Source of the DNA: Deltaproteobacteria bacterium
Lineage (GTDB): Bacteria; Myxococcota; Kuafuiibacteriia; Kuafuiibacteriales; Kuafuiibacteriaceae
Assembly: GCA_016703535.1 (NCBI GenBank)
Contig: JADJBV010000001.1
Span: 5,198,001-5,262,000 of the forward strand
DNA: 64,000 bases
Reading direction: 5' to 3'
The notes under the pieces are model-generated. The model worked only from the letters and a program-made list of their open reading frames with translations, was not told the origin of the DNA and did no database searches. Positions within the stretch are counted from its first letter, which is position 1. Every line of letters begins with the position of its first letter. Positions 44,434 through 53,754 of the stretch are shown in pieces. The position numbers were made by a program, and so were the translations under genes.

Positions 44434-45593
44434 AGGTCGTCCACCTCATCGACACCTTGGGGCACGGCGGCGCCGAACATCAGCTGGCGCTCCTGGCTCC
44501 CGCACTTTCGGCGCGGGGCTGGGAGAGTGGGGTGGTGCACCTGCACGCGCCCGACTACGTGGCGCAGCGGATGATCGACCGGGGAGTGAAGGTCATCGGT
44601 TTGGGCCAGCCCTTGAGCAAACGATCGTGGCCCCGGTTGATCGAGCAGCTGGTGCGGGTGTTGCGGAGTGAACGGCCCGACGTGGTCCACACCAGCCTCT
44701 TCGAAGCCGACATCTTGGGCGGAGCGGCGGCGGGGATCTTGCGGATCCCAGCGGTGGACACCTTGTGCAACATCGGCGGCGAAGAGGTCCGGCTCGACGA
44801 CAACCCGCTGAACTCTCGCCTCAAGTTGCGCCTCTCCACCGAACTTTGGGCCTGGGCCCTGCGGGAGCGACATCAGCATTCGCTGGCGATCTCGAAGGCG
44901 GTCAAGGACTCGGCGCTGCGCACCTATCGACTGCGGGCCGAGACGGTGTCGGTGGTCTACCGAGCCTTGACCGAAGCCGACCAACTCCCGCGGCTCCCCG
45001 GGGCAGAACGAGACCAGGTGCGCCGCGCCTTGGGTGCCGAAGCCCGATCGCCGGTGTTGCTCCACGTGGGGAGACAAGCGCCCCAAAAGGGCCAGATATA
45101 TTTAATAGAATCGATGCGGGCCGTGGCCGACCGCCATCCCAACGTGGTGTTGTGGATGGTCGGTGAAGGTTGGCTCCGGCCCGAGCTCGAGGCCAAGGCC
45201 CGGGCCCTGGACCTCAGCGACCACGTCCACTTCCTCGGCAAACGCACCGACGTCCCCACCTTGATGCGGGCCGCCGACGTGTTCGTGTTCCCGTCCTTGT
45301 TCGAAGGCCTCGGCGTCTCTTTGCTCCAAGCCTCGGCCGCCGGCCTGGCCTGCGTCACCAGCGACGTCGGCCCCTTGCCCGAGGTGGTGGAGCACGGCGT
45401 CACCGGCCTTTTGGTGCCCCCCAAAAACAGCCCCGCCTTGAGCCAAGCCTTGTTGGAGTTGGCCGCCGCCCCCGAACGGGCCCAGGCCATGGGCGAGGCC
45501 GCCCGAGCTCGGGCCCTGGAACGTTACACCTTGGAGAAGATGGTCGACGGCACCATCCGGGGTTATGAGGCGGCGCTGCGCCCGACCCCATGA
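44430..45593 (+). CDS. GT4-family glycosyltransferase
   Basis: 387 residues, GTG start overlapping the upstream stop. The acceptor domain begins VVHLIDTLGHGGAEHQLALL. The donor domain has LLHVGRQAPQKGQIYLIE and VFVFPSLFEGLGVSLLQASAAGLACVTSD. In the EX7E nucleotide-sugar motif the second Glu is Gln (E-GLGVSLL-Q), an uncommon variant. It acts in polysaccharide repeat-unit assembly with the preceding enzyme. It is convergent with the Kelch lipoprotein gene, 8 bp away, and likely ends the cysQ-rfbC-GT4-GT4 operon. Confidence 0.92.
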   Translation: MKVVHLIDTLGHGGAEHQLALLAPALSARGWESGVVHLHAPDYVAQRMIDRGVKVIGLGQPLSKRSWPRLIEQLVRVLRSERPDVVHTSLFEADILGGAAAGILRIPAVDTLCNIGGEEVRLDDNPLNSRLKLRLSTELWAWALRERHQHSLAISKAVKDSALRTYRLRAETVSVVYRALTEADQLPRLPGAERDQVRRALGAEARSPVLLHVGRQAPQKGQIYLIESMRAVADRHPNVVLWMVGEGWLRPELEAKARALDLSDHVHFLGKRTDVPTLMRAADVFVFPSLFEGLGVSLLQASAAGLACVTSDVGPLPEVVEHGVTGLLVPPKNSPALSQALLELAAAPERAQAMGEAARARALERYTLEKMVDGTIRGYEAALRPTP

Positions 45594-45601
45594 CCCAGCC
45601 G

Positions 45602-48046
45602 CTAAGGCGGTCCAAACCGGGCCGGGCCGAGGAAGTGGAACGGAAACGCGCCTGCGTGGACCCGGACGAAGACCAGGATGTCTGCCCCGGTCCAAAGGAT
45701 GGTTCGTTGCTCGTGCAAGAATGGATACGGCGTCTCGTAGTCGAGCATGTCCCAGCTGTCTCGTGAGAGATCATACGCGGCGAAGGTCGTTTCGCCGAAG
45801 AGGAGGACGTGGTTCCCCACAGACACCATCGGACCCGACTCGGTGGGAGCACCGTCGCTGGAGATCGGCTCCCAGAGATCGGAAATGGGATCGTAGCGCC
45901 CCCCGGCGCTCCCATTCCAGACGACCAGCGAACCACCGGCCCAAGCGCCAAATCGTGCAGGTGGCGCTCCTGAAGTCGAGATTGGGCTCCACTGGTTGTT
46001 GGTGGGGTCGTAGAGAGCGCCGGTCGCAAGAAGTGTCGAAGGGACTCCGGCGCTCTGACCGCCGTAGACGATGAGTTGTGCCCCGGTCCAGGCCACCAAC
46101 GGTACCGTACGCGCGTCGAGCAGGGGCTCGGAGACCACCGAGGACCAACTATCAGTGTTGGGATCGTAGAGCGCGCCGGTGTTCAGCGGCAATCCCGCCG
46201 CTTCGCCGCCGTACACCAGGACGCGGTTCCCGGTCCACAGGCCGACGGCGCGCCGCCGAGGTGACGGAGCGTTGGTGGGCGACACCGGCCGCCAGCGATA
46301 CAGGACCGGATCATAGAGGGCTCCATCTGAGAGTTCGGGCGTGAGGTTCTCGCCTCCCCAAACGAACATCTCGGTGCCCGTCCAGGCAGCAGTGTGGCGG
46401 TATCGTCCGCTTGGGGCCCCGGTCGTTTGGGTGGGCAATGACCATGGACTGCTCGCCGAAAGATGGGCGCCGCTATTGACGAAGGTCGCCCCATCGCCGC
46501 CGCCGAATGCCAGCACCTCAGAGCCGGTCCAGACATAGCTGGGCTCGCTCTGCCCACTCGGGAGTTCCGGGAGCCAGGACCAACCCCAATTCAAGAACCT
46601 TTGCCGCGGTGGAAGGCAGACCAGACCACCGGCCGCGCCGAGCTTAAGGGCGTATACATCGGGAGTCCCGGGTGCATCGCCGGAGGCCAGCGGCTCGGAG
46701 GTCTCGAAGAGCACCACCTGGCCATCTTCGCTCAACTGCGCGGGACAATGGGCGCCAGGCGTGACGACCTGAAAGACGCCCGTTCCCCGGTCAAATAACG
46801 TCAGCGGTGAATCGAAGATCAGCCGTGATCCCGAGCGGTCGAGATCACACGGTTGTGAACCGAGGGCAGCGGGAGGCCCGAGGCCCTCGATCGCACCGGT
46901 TCGCCAGTTCGCGAGATACAACGCCGAGACCTGCCCAGGGACGAGTGCGCCGTCATCGCTCGCAAATGCCAGCGTGTCGCCGTCGCCCGAGAGCGTGATG
47001 GGTTCCCTTACCGGCTGAGCCAGAAGGTCCCCCAATGTCGACCGCGATGCGAGAACAGTGGTCGAGGCCACTCGGTCCCGAATGAACGAGTCGGCAACAC
47101 CGTTGCTGTCACCGACCACCAGGTTGTTGGCTCGCGAGACGAAGGCTACCACCGCACCATCGTGACTGATCTTTGGCGCGTGGGAGTCGCTCGCGCCGCC
47201 GGTTCCGACCGACGAAACGCTGATTCGCTCCGTAGTCCCGCTCAAGCGATCGTACACGAAGACATCTCTTGCCTGGTTGAGGTCGCCGAGTACCAAGTCG
47301 CTGGCTTCTGAGCTGAAGACGACGAAACGCCCGTCGGCACTGAGGTCGGGTTCGCGGCAGGGTGCGTTCGCGGGTTGGCCGCTCGGGTTCACACACACTG
47401 CATCCGCGAGCCCGGTGCGAGTATCGAGCGCGTAGAGGTGTCCACCGAAGGACGCAACCACCATCGTTCCGTCGGCGTTGCTGGCGATGTCGGAGGAGTC
47501 GGCAACCGTAAACGCCGTTCGTTGCCGGGTCTGCAGATCGAGCTGTTCGACGGCGCCGTTGGCGCCCCACGGCGCACCGCGCCGCGAGGCTTCGGCGACG
47601 ATGAAACCCGTGGTTCCGTCCCCCGCTAGGCTCCAGGCCCGCAGAGGGCCGAGGCGGTCGGAGCTGACCCGCACCGAACCACTCCACTCCGGCACCTGGA
47701 CACATCCATCCGCAAATCCCGCGTCCGGACCTACCTGCGCGTCGGCGACCATTCCATCGGGCGGGCCACCAACATCAAGCTCCGATGCGTCAGGCTGAGC
47801 TCCGTCGGCCTCCGCCATCGCATCGTCATTTGTTGCGTCCGACCCGCTGAAAGCATCCAGCGCGGGGACATCCGTCGAATCCGCGTCCGTTGATGCCGAT
47901 CCGTCCTCGACGCCCCCGTCAGCGGCCGCGTCGAGCGCCGTCCCGACATCCGACGCTGCGCCTAGGTCGTCGGGCGTCGTCGCAGGGTCCCCGCAAGCGA
48001 CGATCCCAAAGAACGTCGCAACTATCCACGATGGTCGCAGGGTCAT
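45602..48046 (-). CDS. large lipoprotein with PD40-like and Kelch propellers
   Basis: 814 residues from MTLRPSWIVATFFGIVAC; the last residues form the lipobox. An Asp/Ala-rich linker (about 20-115) precedes a PD40/TolB-like propeller (DLSADGRFVVFSSEASDL, KISHDGAVVAFVSRANNLVV) at about 130-480. A Kelch-type propeller (YVWTGSEVLAFGGGDG, AAWTGTEMFVWGGENL, GLWTGNRVLVYGGEAAG, VAWTGAQLIVYGGQSAG) spans about 520-800. It is probably a surface binding protein; the ligand is unknown. Codon use is more even than in neighbouring enzymes. It interrupts the polysaccharide genes and is divergent from another lipoprotein. Confidence 0.87.
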   Translation of the reverse strand: MTLRPSWIVATFFGIVACGDPATTPDDLGAASDVGTALDAAADGGVEDGSASTDADSTDVPALDAFSGSDATNDDAMAEADGAQPDASELDVGGPPDGMVADAQVGPDAGFADGCVQVPEWSGSVRVSSDRLGPLRAWSLAGDGTTGFIVAEASRRGAPWGANGAVEQLDLQTRQRTAFTVADSSDIASNADGTMVVASFGGHLYALDTRTGLADAVCVNPSGQPANAPCREPDLSADGRFVVFSSEASDLVLGDLNQARDVFVYDRLSGTTERISVSSVGTGGASDSHAPKISHDGAVVAFVSRANNLVVGDSNGVADSFIRDRVASTTVLASRSTLGDLLAQPVREPITLSGDGDTLAFASDDGALVPGQVSALYLANWRTGAIEGLGPPAALGSQPCDLDRSGSRLIFDSPLTLFDRGTGVFQVVTPGAHCPAQLSEDGQVVLFETSEPLASGDAPGTPDVYALKLGAAGGLVCLPPRQRFLNWGWSWLPELPSGQSEPSYVWTGSEVLAFGGGDGATFVNSGAHLSASSPWSLPTQTTGAPSGRYRHTAAWTGTEMFVWGGENLTPELSDGALYDPVLYRWRPVSPTNAPSPRRRAVGLWTGNRVLVYGGEAAGLPLNTGALYDPNTDSWSSVVSEPLLDARTVPLVAWTGAQLIVYGGQSAGVPSTLLATGALYDPTNNQWSPISTSGAPPARFGAWAGGSLVVWNGSAGGRYDPISDLWEPISSDGAPTESGPMVSVGNHVLLFGETTFAAYDLSRDSWDMLDYETPYPFLHEQRTILWTGADILVFVRVHAGAFPFHFLGPARFGPP

Positions 48047-48166
48047 GTTTAGCCAGTGCCCCCGCACAATCCCTAAATTCAAGTACCGGGTCGCTCCCGA
48101 TCTGATCTAGATAAACCCCAGTCGTGAGTTGACCATGGGGCCGACCGGACTGCACCCTGACACCCC

Positions 48167-49807
48167 ATGGCCCGACGGTACTTTGGCTCGGCGGCGCTGG
48201 TCTTGTTGACCGCTGGCTGCGTGGCCAAGGCGGACGGCGAACTTTTGGTGCCGCCTTATCTTCTGGTGGCGCCCGAGATGATCGACTTTGGTGAGGTGCC
48301 GCTCGGGGAGGGGCGCTTGGAGATCTTGGAGGTCGGCAACGGTGGGGCCTGGGAGTTGCCGCTGCTCCGCTTCGACTTGGCCGATGACTCGCGGGGCTTT
48401 TCGGTGCGGGCGGCGCCGAGTGGGCTGGTGGCGGGGGAGAAGGTGCTGGTGAAGGTGGACTTCAAGCCAATGCAAGCTGGCTTGCAAACCGCCTCCTTGG
48501 TGATCCAGCCGGACCCGAGGGCCTCGTACTTCTATTTGGAGTTGGCCGAAGCCCCGGTGACCGTGCCGCTTCGAGGGGTTGGGCGGACCGAAGGCCCGAG
48601 GAGCGCCTTGGCCCTCGAGCCCAACCCGCTGGACTTCGGCACCTTGGCCTTGGGGTGCAGCAACCAAGTGCGGTCCTTGACCTTGCGCAACGTGGGCACG
48701 GATCGGATCCGGCTCGGCGAGATCGGCCTGCTGGGCTCACCCAGCTTCTTCCGGGCCGACCTGAGTGGGTTGCCGACCGTTTTGGACCCCGGCCAGGAGG
48801 CCCGGATCCCGGTCCGCTTCGATCCCCGAGCCGAAGGGCAGTTCCAGGACACCTTGCAGGTTGACAGTGTCTACCTGGGGCAACCTTTCCAGGACGAAGC
48901 CACCACCTTGGGCGCGGCCGCTCGAGACGCGTTGATCGTCGACGAAGCCGGCCCGGCCACCAACACCATCCGGGACATCTTGTTCATCGTCGACGACTCC
49001 TGCTCGATGCAGCAAGAACAAGAGCGGCTGGCCCTCAACTTCGACGCCTTCATCGCCGCCGCCGACGCCACCGGCATCGATTACCACATCGGCGTGACCA
49101 CCACCGACGTCGGCGACGGCAGCCCCGCCGAGGCCGGCCGCCTGGTCCCGCTCAACGGCCCCAACGTTCTGCGCGTCGTCACCCGCAGCTCCAGCCCCAG
49201 CCCCGGCGAACTCTTCCGCGCCAACGCCCAGGTGGGCATCGATCGTTCGACCCAGATCGAACAAGGCCTAGAGGCCATCCGCCTGGCCCTCAGCGCCCCC
49301 CTTCGCGACAGCCACAACGCCGGCTTCCTGAGGGAAGAGGCCGACCTCGCGGTGGTGGTGGTCAGCGACGAAGACGACCAAGGCACCGCCGCCGTCGAGT
49401 CCACCATCAACTTCCTCCGGGGCCTCAAGCCCGGTCGCCCCAACGCCGTCCGCCTCTCGACCATCGGCGGCCCCCCACCCGTCGGTTGCCTCGGCCCCAA
49501 CGGCAGCGCCATCGGCGGCATCCGCTACGAGATCGCCACCCGCCTCACCGGCGGCATCTACGAATCCATCTGCACCATGGACTGGGCCGCCTCCCTGAGC
49601 GCCATCTCCGAAGCCACCTTCGGCCTCCCCAGCGTCATCTTCCTCAGCCAAGCCGCCGACGTCGTGACCATCCAAGTTTTCATCGACGAACAACGCCTGG
49701 CCCCCGACGAGTGGAGCTACGACGCCACGACCAACGCCGTCACCATCGGCGACCGGGTCGGCCGGAGAGTCCAGGTCCACTACCAACCGTCGTGCACCGG
49801 CGGCTGA
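48167..49807 (+). CDS. lipoprotein with HYDIN-like Ig and vWA domains
   Basis: 546 residues. The signal peptide ends LLTAGC. Two abnormal-spindle/HYDIN-like Ig domains (choice-of-anchor D type) follow: IDFGEVPLGEGRLEILEVGN at about 38-130 and LDFGTLALGCSNQVRSLTLRN at about 145-245. A vWA domain has the MIDAS motif FIVDDSCSMQQEQ near residue 275 and SDEDDQG later. It ends in a small beta domain (VQVHYQPSCTGG). It shares its vWA layout with the lipoprotein at 1-1857. It is probably a surface adhesion or recognition protein. Confidence 0.88.
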   Translation: MARRYFGSAALVLLTAGCVAKADGELLVPPYLLVAPEMIDFGEVPLGEGRLEILEVGNGGAWELPLLRFDLADDSRGFSVRAAPSGLVAGEKVLVKVDFKPMQAGLQTASLVIQPDPRASYFYLELAEAPVTVPLRGVGRTEGPRSALALEPNPLDFGTLALGCSNQVRSLTLRNVGTDRIRLGEIGLLGSPSFFRADLSGLPTVLDPGQEARIPVRFDPRAEGQFQDTLQVDSVYLGQPFQDEATTLGAAARDALIVDEAGPATNTIRDILFIVDDSCSMQQEQERLALNFDAFIAAADATGIDYHIGVTTTDVGDGSPAEAGRLVPLNGPNVLRVVTRSSSPSPGELFRANAQVGIDRSTQIEQGLEAIRLALSAPLRDSHNAGFLREEADLAVVVVSDEDDQGTAAVESTINFLRGLKPGRPNAVRLSTIGGPPPVGCLGPNGSAIGGIRYEIATRLTGGIYESICTMDWAASLSAISEATFGLPSVIFLSQAADVVTIQVFIDEQRLAPDEWSYDATTNAVTIGDRVGRRVQVHYQPSCTGG

Positions 49808-49815
49808 CCTTGACC

Positions 49816-49846
49816 CGGCCCCGGGGTTCGTGATGATTCCGGGCCG
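49816..49846 (+). other. hairpin reaching the FkbM start codon
   Basis: CGGCCCCGG pairs with CCGGGCCG (one bulged base) around a loop of about 14 bases. The right arm ends at the first base of the GTG start. It could be the terminator of the vWA lipoprotein gene or hide the ribosome site of the methyltransferase gene. Confidence 0.4.
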
Positions 49847-50745
49847 TGGGCGGCGTCAAAGACCTGGCCAAAGAGGCGCTTTACCAGGCGTTGCGGAACC
49901 CGATCGGTGAGGCCCTCCTCTACGAAGGGGCACGTCGAGTCCCACGCAGCATCCAGGAACCCGTTTTCCGACGGCTCGCCCCCCAGCCCAAGAACTACAC
50001 CCGCGGCTCACTACGGTCGGTCAAGCGCCGCGGTTTTCAGTTGGAGCTCGACCCGGCGGACTACTTCCAGTGGCACCACTACTTCGGGTTTCATGATGAG
50101 GTTTTGGAGACCCTCAAGCGCCTCGCCCAGGGATCCCGTCGGATCCTGGATATCGGCGCCAATATCGGCCTGTACGCCCTGAGCATGGCCCAAGTTGCGC
50201 CGGCGGCGCAGATCGCCGCCATCGAGCCCAATCCGGCGACCTTCGCACGCCTCTCGCGACACCAAGCGCTCAACCAACTCAGCAACCTCCAGTGCCTGCC
50301 GCTCGCCATCGGCGCCGAGCCTGGGGAGCTCGTCCTTCGCGACGCGGGCGAAGGCGACAGCGGCAAATTTACCCTCCGGCCCGGGGTGGAAGCCGCCGGC
50401 ACCAAGGTTTCGGTCGTGACCCTCGCGGGGCTTTTGGAGCGACTGGGCTGGGACTCCCTCGACTTGGTCAAGATCGATGTCGAAGGCTTCGAGCCGGAGG
50501 TCTTCGCCGGAGCCCGCTCGGCCCTGATCGCCCATCGGCCCACCTTGGTCTTTGAGCTCACACCCGGGTGGTACGGAGATCGGACACCGGGTCTGGTCAA
50601 CGACCTACGGGCCCTCCTCGACGCAGGGTACGCGGCCTTTCGCATCGCCCCGGAACCAGGCGAACCCCAGCCGATGGACCTGATTTCTTCGCTAGAGCGA
50701 GGTTCGGCGCCCCAATACAACGTCTTGCTCCGGCCGGCCCGTTGA
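49846..50745 (+). CDS. FkbM-family methyltransferase
   Basis: 299 residues, GTG start. The SAM-binding motif is ILDIGANIGLYAL with acidic IEPNPATF. The FkbM signature LVKIDVEGFEPEVFAGA lies at about 204-220, followed by LVFELTPGWYG. FkbM enzymes O-methylate sugars or polyketides, so a methylated surface sugar is a fair inference. The 3' end overlaps the convergent methyltransferase gene by 54 bp. Codon use is more varied than in rfbC or wecB. Confidence 0.9.
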   Translation: MGGVKDLAKEALYQALRNPIGEALLYEGARRVPRSIQEPVFRRLAPQPKNYTRGSLRSVKRRGFQLELDPADYFQWHHYFGFHDEVLETLKRLAQGSRRILDIGANIGLYALSMAQVAPAAQIAAIEPNPATFARLSRHQALNQLSNLQCLPLAIGAEPGELVLRDAGEGDSGKFTLRPGVEAAGTKVSVVTLAGLLERLGWDSLDLVKIDVEGFEPEVFAGARSALIAHRPTLVFELTPGWYGDRTPGLVNDLRALLDAGYAAFRIAPEPGEPQPMDLISSLERGSAPQYNVLLRPAR

Positions 50746-51543
50746 CGAAGAAGTCACCCTGACCACAACTTTCCAAGCTCGGTCGGAAAGAGACGGAAAA
50801 CGTCTAAGCAGTTCGGTGTCGAGGCGAGTGAGAGACGTGAAGCTCGGTCCGCCGCCCACCGCAATTTGTTCGCCCCCGCCAAAGACCCGCGCCAGGACCG
50901 GAGGCGCCAATAGGGCCGGAGTGAACAGGTGAAAGGCTCGGTATTCGACGGTCGGAAAGACCTGGAGGAGCTCGGGGCACTCCTCCCATGCGAGGTGGCG
51001 GAGCGGCCGCTGATGGGTGCGATAAGGACTTCGTAGCAATCGCTTGCCGAGGCGGTAGGCCTGGGCGAAGGGGCTCCCTGCGAGGTTTTCGATGAACACC
51101 GCTCGCCCGCCGGGGCGCAGGACCCGGCGCACCTCCGTGAGCATCTGGCGCCAGTCAAGGCACTGCATCACGCTGAAGGAGAAGACGGCGTCGAAGGTAC
51201 CGTCTTCAAAGGGCATGGCGAGCGCGTTTCCCTCGACGAAACGTGTCGTCGGATAGGTGTCACGCGCTCGAGCCACGAGGTCCGGCGACAGTTCGAGGCC
51301 AACGGCCCGGGCCCCCAACTCTCTAAGTGCGTCGGTCTTGTCTCCAATCCCCGATCCGACGTGCAGGAGGTCTCCTCCTGACTCCAGACAGGGCGCCAGG
51401 TGCGGCAACGCCTCCGCGATCAGCGGTGCAAAGTAGGGATCGAACCACCACGGTTGGCGGACCGCCTGCCAACGCTGCAACCAGTGGTGCTCTCCGCCCC
51501 GAGCCGACGGCCCTTTGGGCCCGTCCTTCATCACTTTGCTCAT
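50692..51543 (-). CDS. class I SAM-dependent methyltransferase (type 11)
   Basis: 283 residues from MSKVMKDGPKG, where the ATG overlaps the upstream deacetylase stop (ATGA); the long upstream extension of the frame is spurious. SAM motif I is LLHVGSGIGDKTDAL, the acidic strand is AVGLELSPDL, the third block is FDAVFSFSVMQCL, and LRPGGRAVFIENL follows. It probably methylates a sugar or lipid intermediate. It is the last of four genes on this strand (flippase, radical SAM, deacetylase, methyltransferase). Confidence 0.88.
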   Translation of the reverse strand: MSKVMKDGPKGPSARGGEHHWLQRWQAVRQPWWFDPYFAPLIAEALPHLAPCLESGGDLLHVGSGIGDKTDALRELGARAVGLELSPDLVARARDTYPTTRFVEGNALAMPFEDGTFDAVFSFSVMQCLDWRQMLTEVRRVLRPGGRAVFIENLAGSPFAQAYRLGKRLLRSPYRTHQRPLRHLAWEECPELLQVFPTVEYRAFHLFTPALLAPPVLARVFGGGEQIAVGGGPSFTSLTRLDTELLRRFPSLSDRAWKVVVRVTSSSTGRPEQDVVLGRRTSL

Positions 51544-52475
51544 GGCTCCCCGATGGTGTCCTGAGTGAAGCGAGGGCCCGGCGCTCGCCCTGCCACACGC
51601 TCCTGTTCGTAGATCTCGCCGAAGGAGCGCGGAGCCAAGCCCCGATCCAAAGCCGCATCGATGAGGGCCACGGTGTTTTTGTACTTCCGTTCTGGGCCGT
51701 TGGCCTGCAGCCAATGACGGAGCCCAAGACCACCCCGGCGGCGGGGCCAAAGGTCGCGCGCCCGTAGACGGCGGGGAGCCGGGCCCGCGCCAGACGCCAT
51801 AAGATCACCGGGATGGAGCTGTACCACCAGGCCCATTCGGGGTGCCAAGTCGGCCTCGAGCAAAAACGGCTCCAGGAAATAACGAAACCCACGTTCGTTC
51901 AAGATCCCGAGGGCCGCGGTGCCCACGGGTACGAGGAAGGTGCTGGTTGGGACCTCGAGGATCGGCGCCCCTGGCAATGTTCCCTTCAGCAAGTGAGGGC
52001 GTCGAGGCGAAAGAAGCCACGGATTTTCGTACGGGTAGTTGCTCAGCAGGCTGGCACGTTGTGGGGTTGCGCTCGAATCGACCCGGTACCCCAGCTTCGA
52101 GAGTTCCTTTCGTGCGGCTTGCCCAAGTCCACACCAAAAGGGCGACCGAAAGAGGCGGAACATCACTCCGAAGAAGGTCTTGAAGGTCTCCCGAGATTCA
52201 GCGAGGAACGTCAGGTCGCCGCCCTCGCCACGAAGCGCATGCACCTCGGTCTGATCGTGGCGGTGAGAGTGGCTCCCGAGTTCATGGGCTCCTAGCCGCA
52301 GCGGGCTCAGAGCCTCCGCCAGACTTGGAATCTCGAGCATGCCGGTCGGAATAAAGAAGGTTGCCGACAGGCCTCGGTTCGCGAGCCAGTCCAGACAAGA
52401 ACGGATCTCCTCCGGTCGATCCGACGTATGCAGGTCGAAGCTGACGATGAACCAAGGACGATCCGTTCGAAACAT
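51540..52475 (-). CDS. NodB-like polysaccharide deacetylase
   Basis: 311 residues from MFRTDRPWFIVSFD; a TTG-started longer form would overlap the radical SAM gene. Motif 1 is SFDLHTSD with D14 as the likely base. Motif 2 is HSHRH at 69-73, with H69 and H73 as metal ligands. Later strands fit the (beta/alpha)7 barrel (YRVDSSATP; LVVQLHPGD). It removes N-acetyl groups from glycan precursors. No signal peptide is seen, so it may act in the cytoplasm on a lipid-linked or nucleotide sugar. Confidence 0.83.
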   Translation of the reverse strand: MFRTDRPWFIVSFDLHTSDRPEEIRSCLDWLANRGLSATFFIPTGMLEIPSLAEALSPLRLGAHELGSHSHRHDQTEVHALRGEGGDLTFLAESRETFKTFFGVMFRLFRSPFWCGLGQAARKELSKLGYRVDSSATPQRASLLSNYPYENPWLLSPRRPHLLKGTLPGAPILEVPTSTFLVPVGTAALGILNERGFRYFLEPFLLEADLAPRMGLVVQLHPGDLMASGAGPAPRRLRARDLWPRRRGGLGLRHWLQANGPERKYKNTVALIDAALDRGLAPRSFGEIYEQERVAGRAPGPRFTQDTIGEP

Positions 52476-52495
52476 GCGAGAACAAGCCCCGCGCT

Positions 52496-53686
52496 TCAGG
52501 CCACCCGAAGGCAACGCCTACGCGCTGCAGGGACGTCGTGCCGGTCGGCGCTCTTCCAAAGTTCGTCCACATTGGTGTGGTAGGCGTTGTTGCAACCGTA
52601 GCAGAAGGATCGGGCCTCGGTTTCGGGGCCGTGGGCCTTCGCGGGATTCGCCAATAACTTTCTCATCGCTTGGTAGTGGGTCCCGTTCCAGATCGACCAG
52701 AGATCACCGCCCCGAATTGTGCCAACGGCTCGATCGTCGCCGCCGCCCCCAGCGTACTGTTCACTCAGCCGCAGAGAGCAGCACGGGAGCACCGCACCAT
52801 CGAAGCGAATGAGCATGGCCAGGTAGGGCCACCAACATTTGGGTAGCCCGCCCGGCTCGCGAGGTGCGCCAACGGTGCGAACGCGAACGTCGGTGTCGGT
52901 ATAGTTATGAGCGCTGCCCCAGAAGTCGAACACCTGATCGATCCCCAGGTCACGGAAGTAAGCCAAGGCTTGGTCTCGCTCGTGTTCGTTGTGTCGAAAC
53001 CGGATGTACTGGACCTCAATCAGTGGGTACCTCCGCCCGAGGCGACGGCGATAGGCCAGGAGACGCTCTAGGTTCGATCGCACCCAATCCAGTCGCCCTC
53101 CGACCCGAGTGCGTTCGTAGGTTTCCTGCGTAAATCCGTCGACGGCCACCGAGATATGCGTCAGTCCGGAGGTCACCAGGTCACGGATTTTTCCGTCCGA
53201 AAGGTGAAAGCTGAAGTTCGAGCTGATGTGAGTATTGAGCCCTGCCCTGGCAGCGATCTCCGCCGCCTCATTCAGGCGTGGGTACATCAGGGGGTCGCCC
53301 AAGTAGTACATCGAGAGGGCAGCGGTCCTGCCCTTCACTTCGTTGACGATCTGCTCGAGGAGGCCCAGGTCCATCTTCTGGTTCGAGGCGAACCGCTGTC
53401 GCTCAAGCTCGGGATTTCCGTCGGCTGGAGCGTGGACGCAGATGGTGCAAGCCAGGTTGCACGCGGGCGACAAGTCGATCTTCAGGAAGACGGGCCAGGA
53501 ACGTAGCACGCTACTTTTGGCGAGATAGTGGCCCATCGCGAGGTTGGCATTGGCAAAAGTCCGAGGAGTGGCGTTGTCGAGCAGCCAAGCTTGGCGCCGT
53601 CGGGCATTGAGGAGGTTGGAGAGGAACTTGTTTTGCTGGGCAAGGAGGGCAAGCTTGCCTCGAAGGATAGGACCTGCGCTGTTCAC
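52496..53686 (-). CDS. radical SAM enzyme with SPASM-type C-terminus
   Basis: 396 residues. The [4Fe-4S]/SAM site is C76-X3-C80-X2-C83 (CNLACTIC), followed by YYLGDPLMYPRL and the SAM-binding ISVAVDGFTQETY. C-terminal Cys (PKCWWPY, LPCCS, CYGC) fit a SPASM domain with auxiliary clusters. Relatives modify peptides or act on sugars in surface-glycan loci; the substrate is unknown. It lies between the flippase and deacetylase genes on one strand. The long N-terminal helix (about 1-60) is outside the core domain. Confidence 0.87.
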   Translation of the reverse strand: MNSAGPILRGKLALLAQQNKFLSNLLNARRRQAWLLDNATPRTFANANLAMGHYLAKSSVLRSWPVFLKIDLSPACNLACTICVHAPADGNPELERQRFASNQKMDLGLLEQIVNEVKGRTAALSMYYLGDPLMYPRLNEAAEIAARAGLNTHISSNFSFHLSDGKIRDLVTSGLTHISVAVDGFTQETYERTRVGGRLDWVRSNLERLLAYRRRLGRRYPLIEVQYIRFRHNEHERDQALAYFRDLGIDQVFDFWGSAHNYTDTDVRVRTVGAPREPGGLPKCWWPYLAMLIRFDGAVLPCCSLRLSEQYAGGGGDDRAVGTIRGGDLWSIWNGTHYQAMRKLLANPAKAHGPETEARSFCYGCNNAYHTNVDELWKSADRHDVPAARRRCLRVA

Positions 53687-53754
53687 AACTATCTCCTGAT
53701 GCCCAGTCAGGAGTCAGGTTCCAGGCATATACTCGGGCCAGTCAAGGGCCGATC

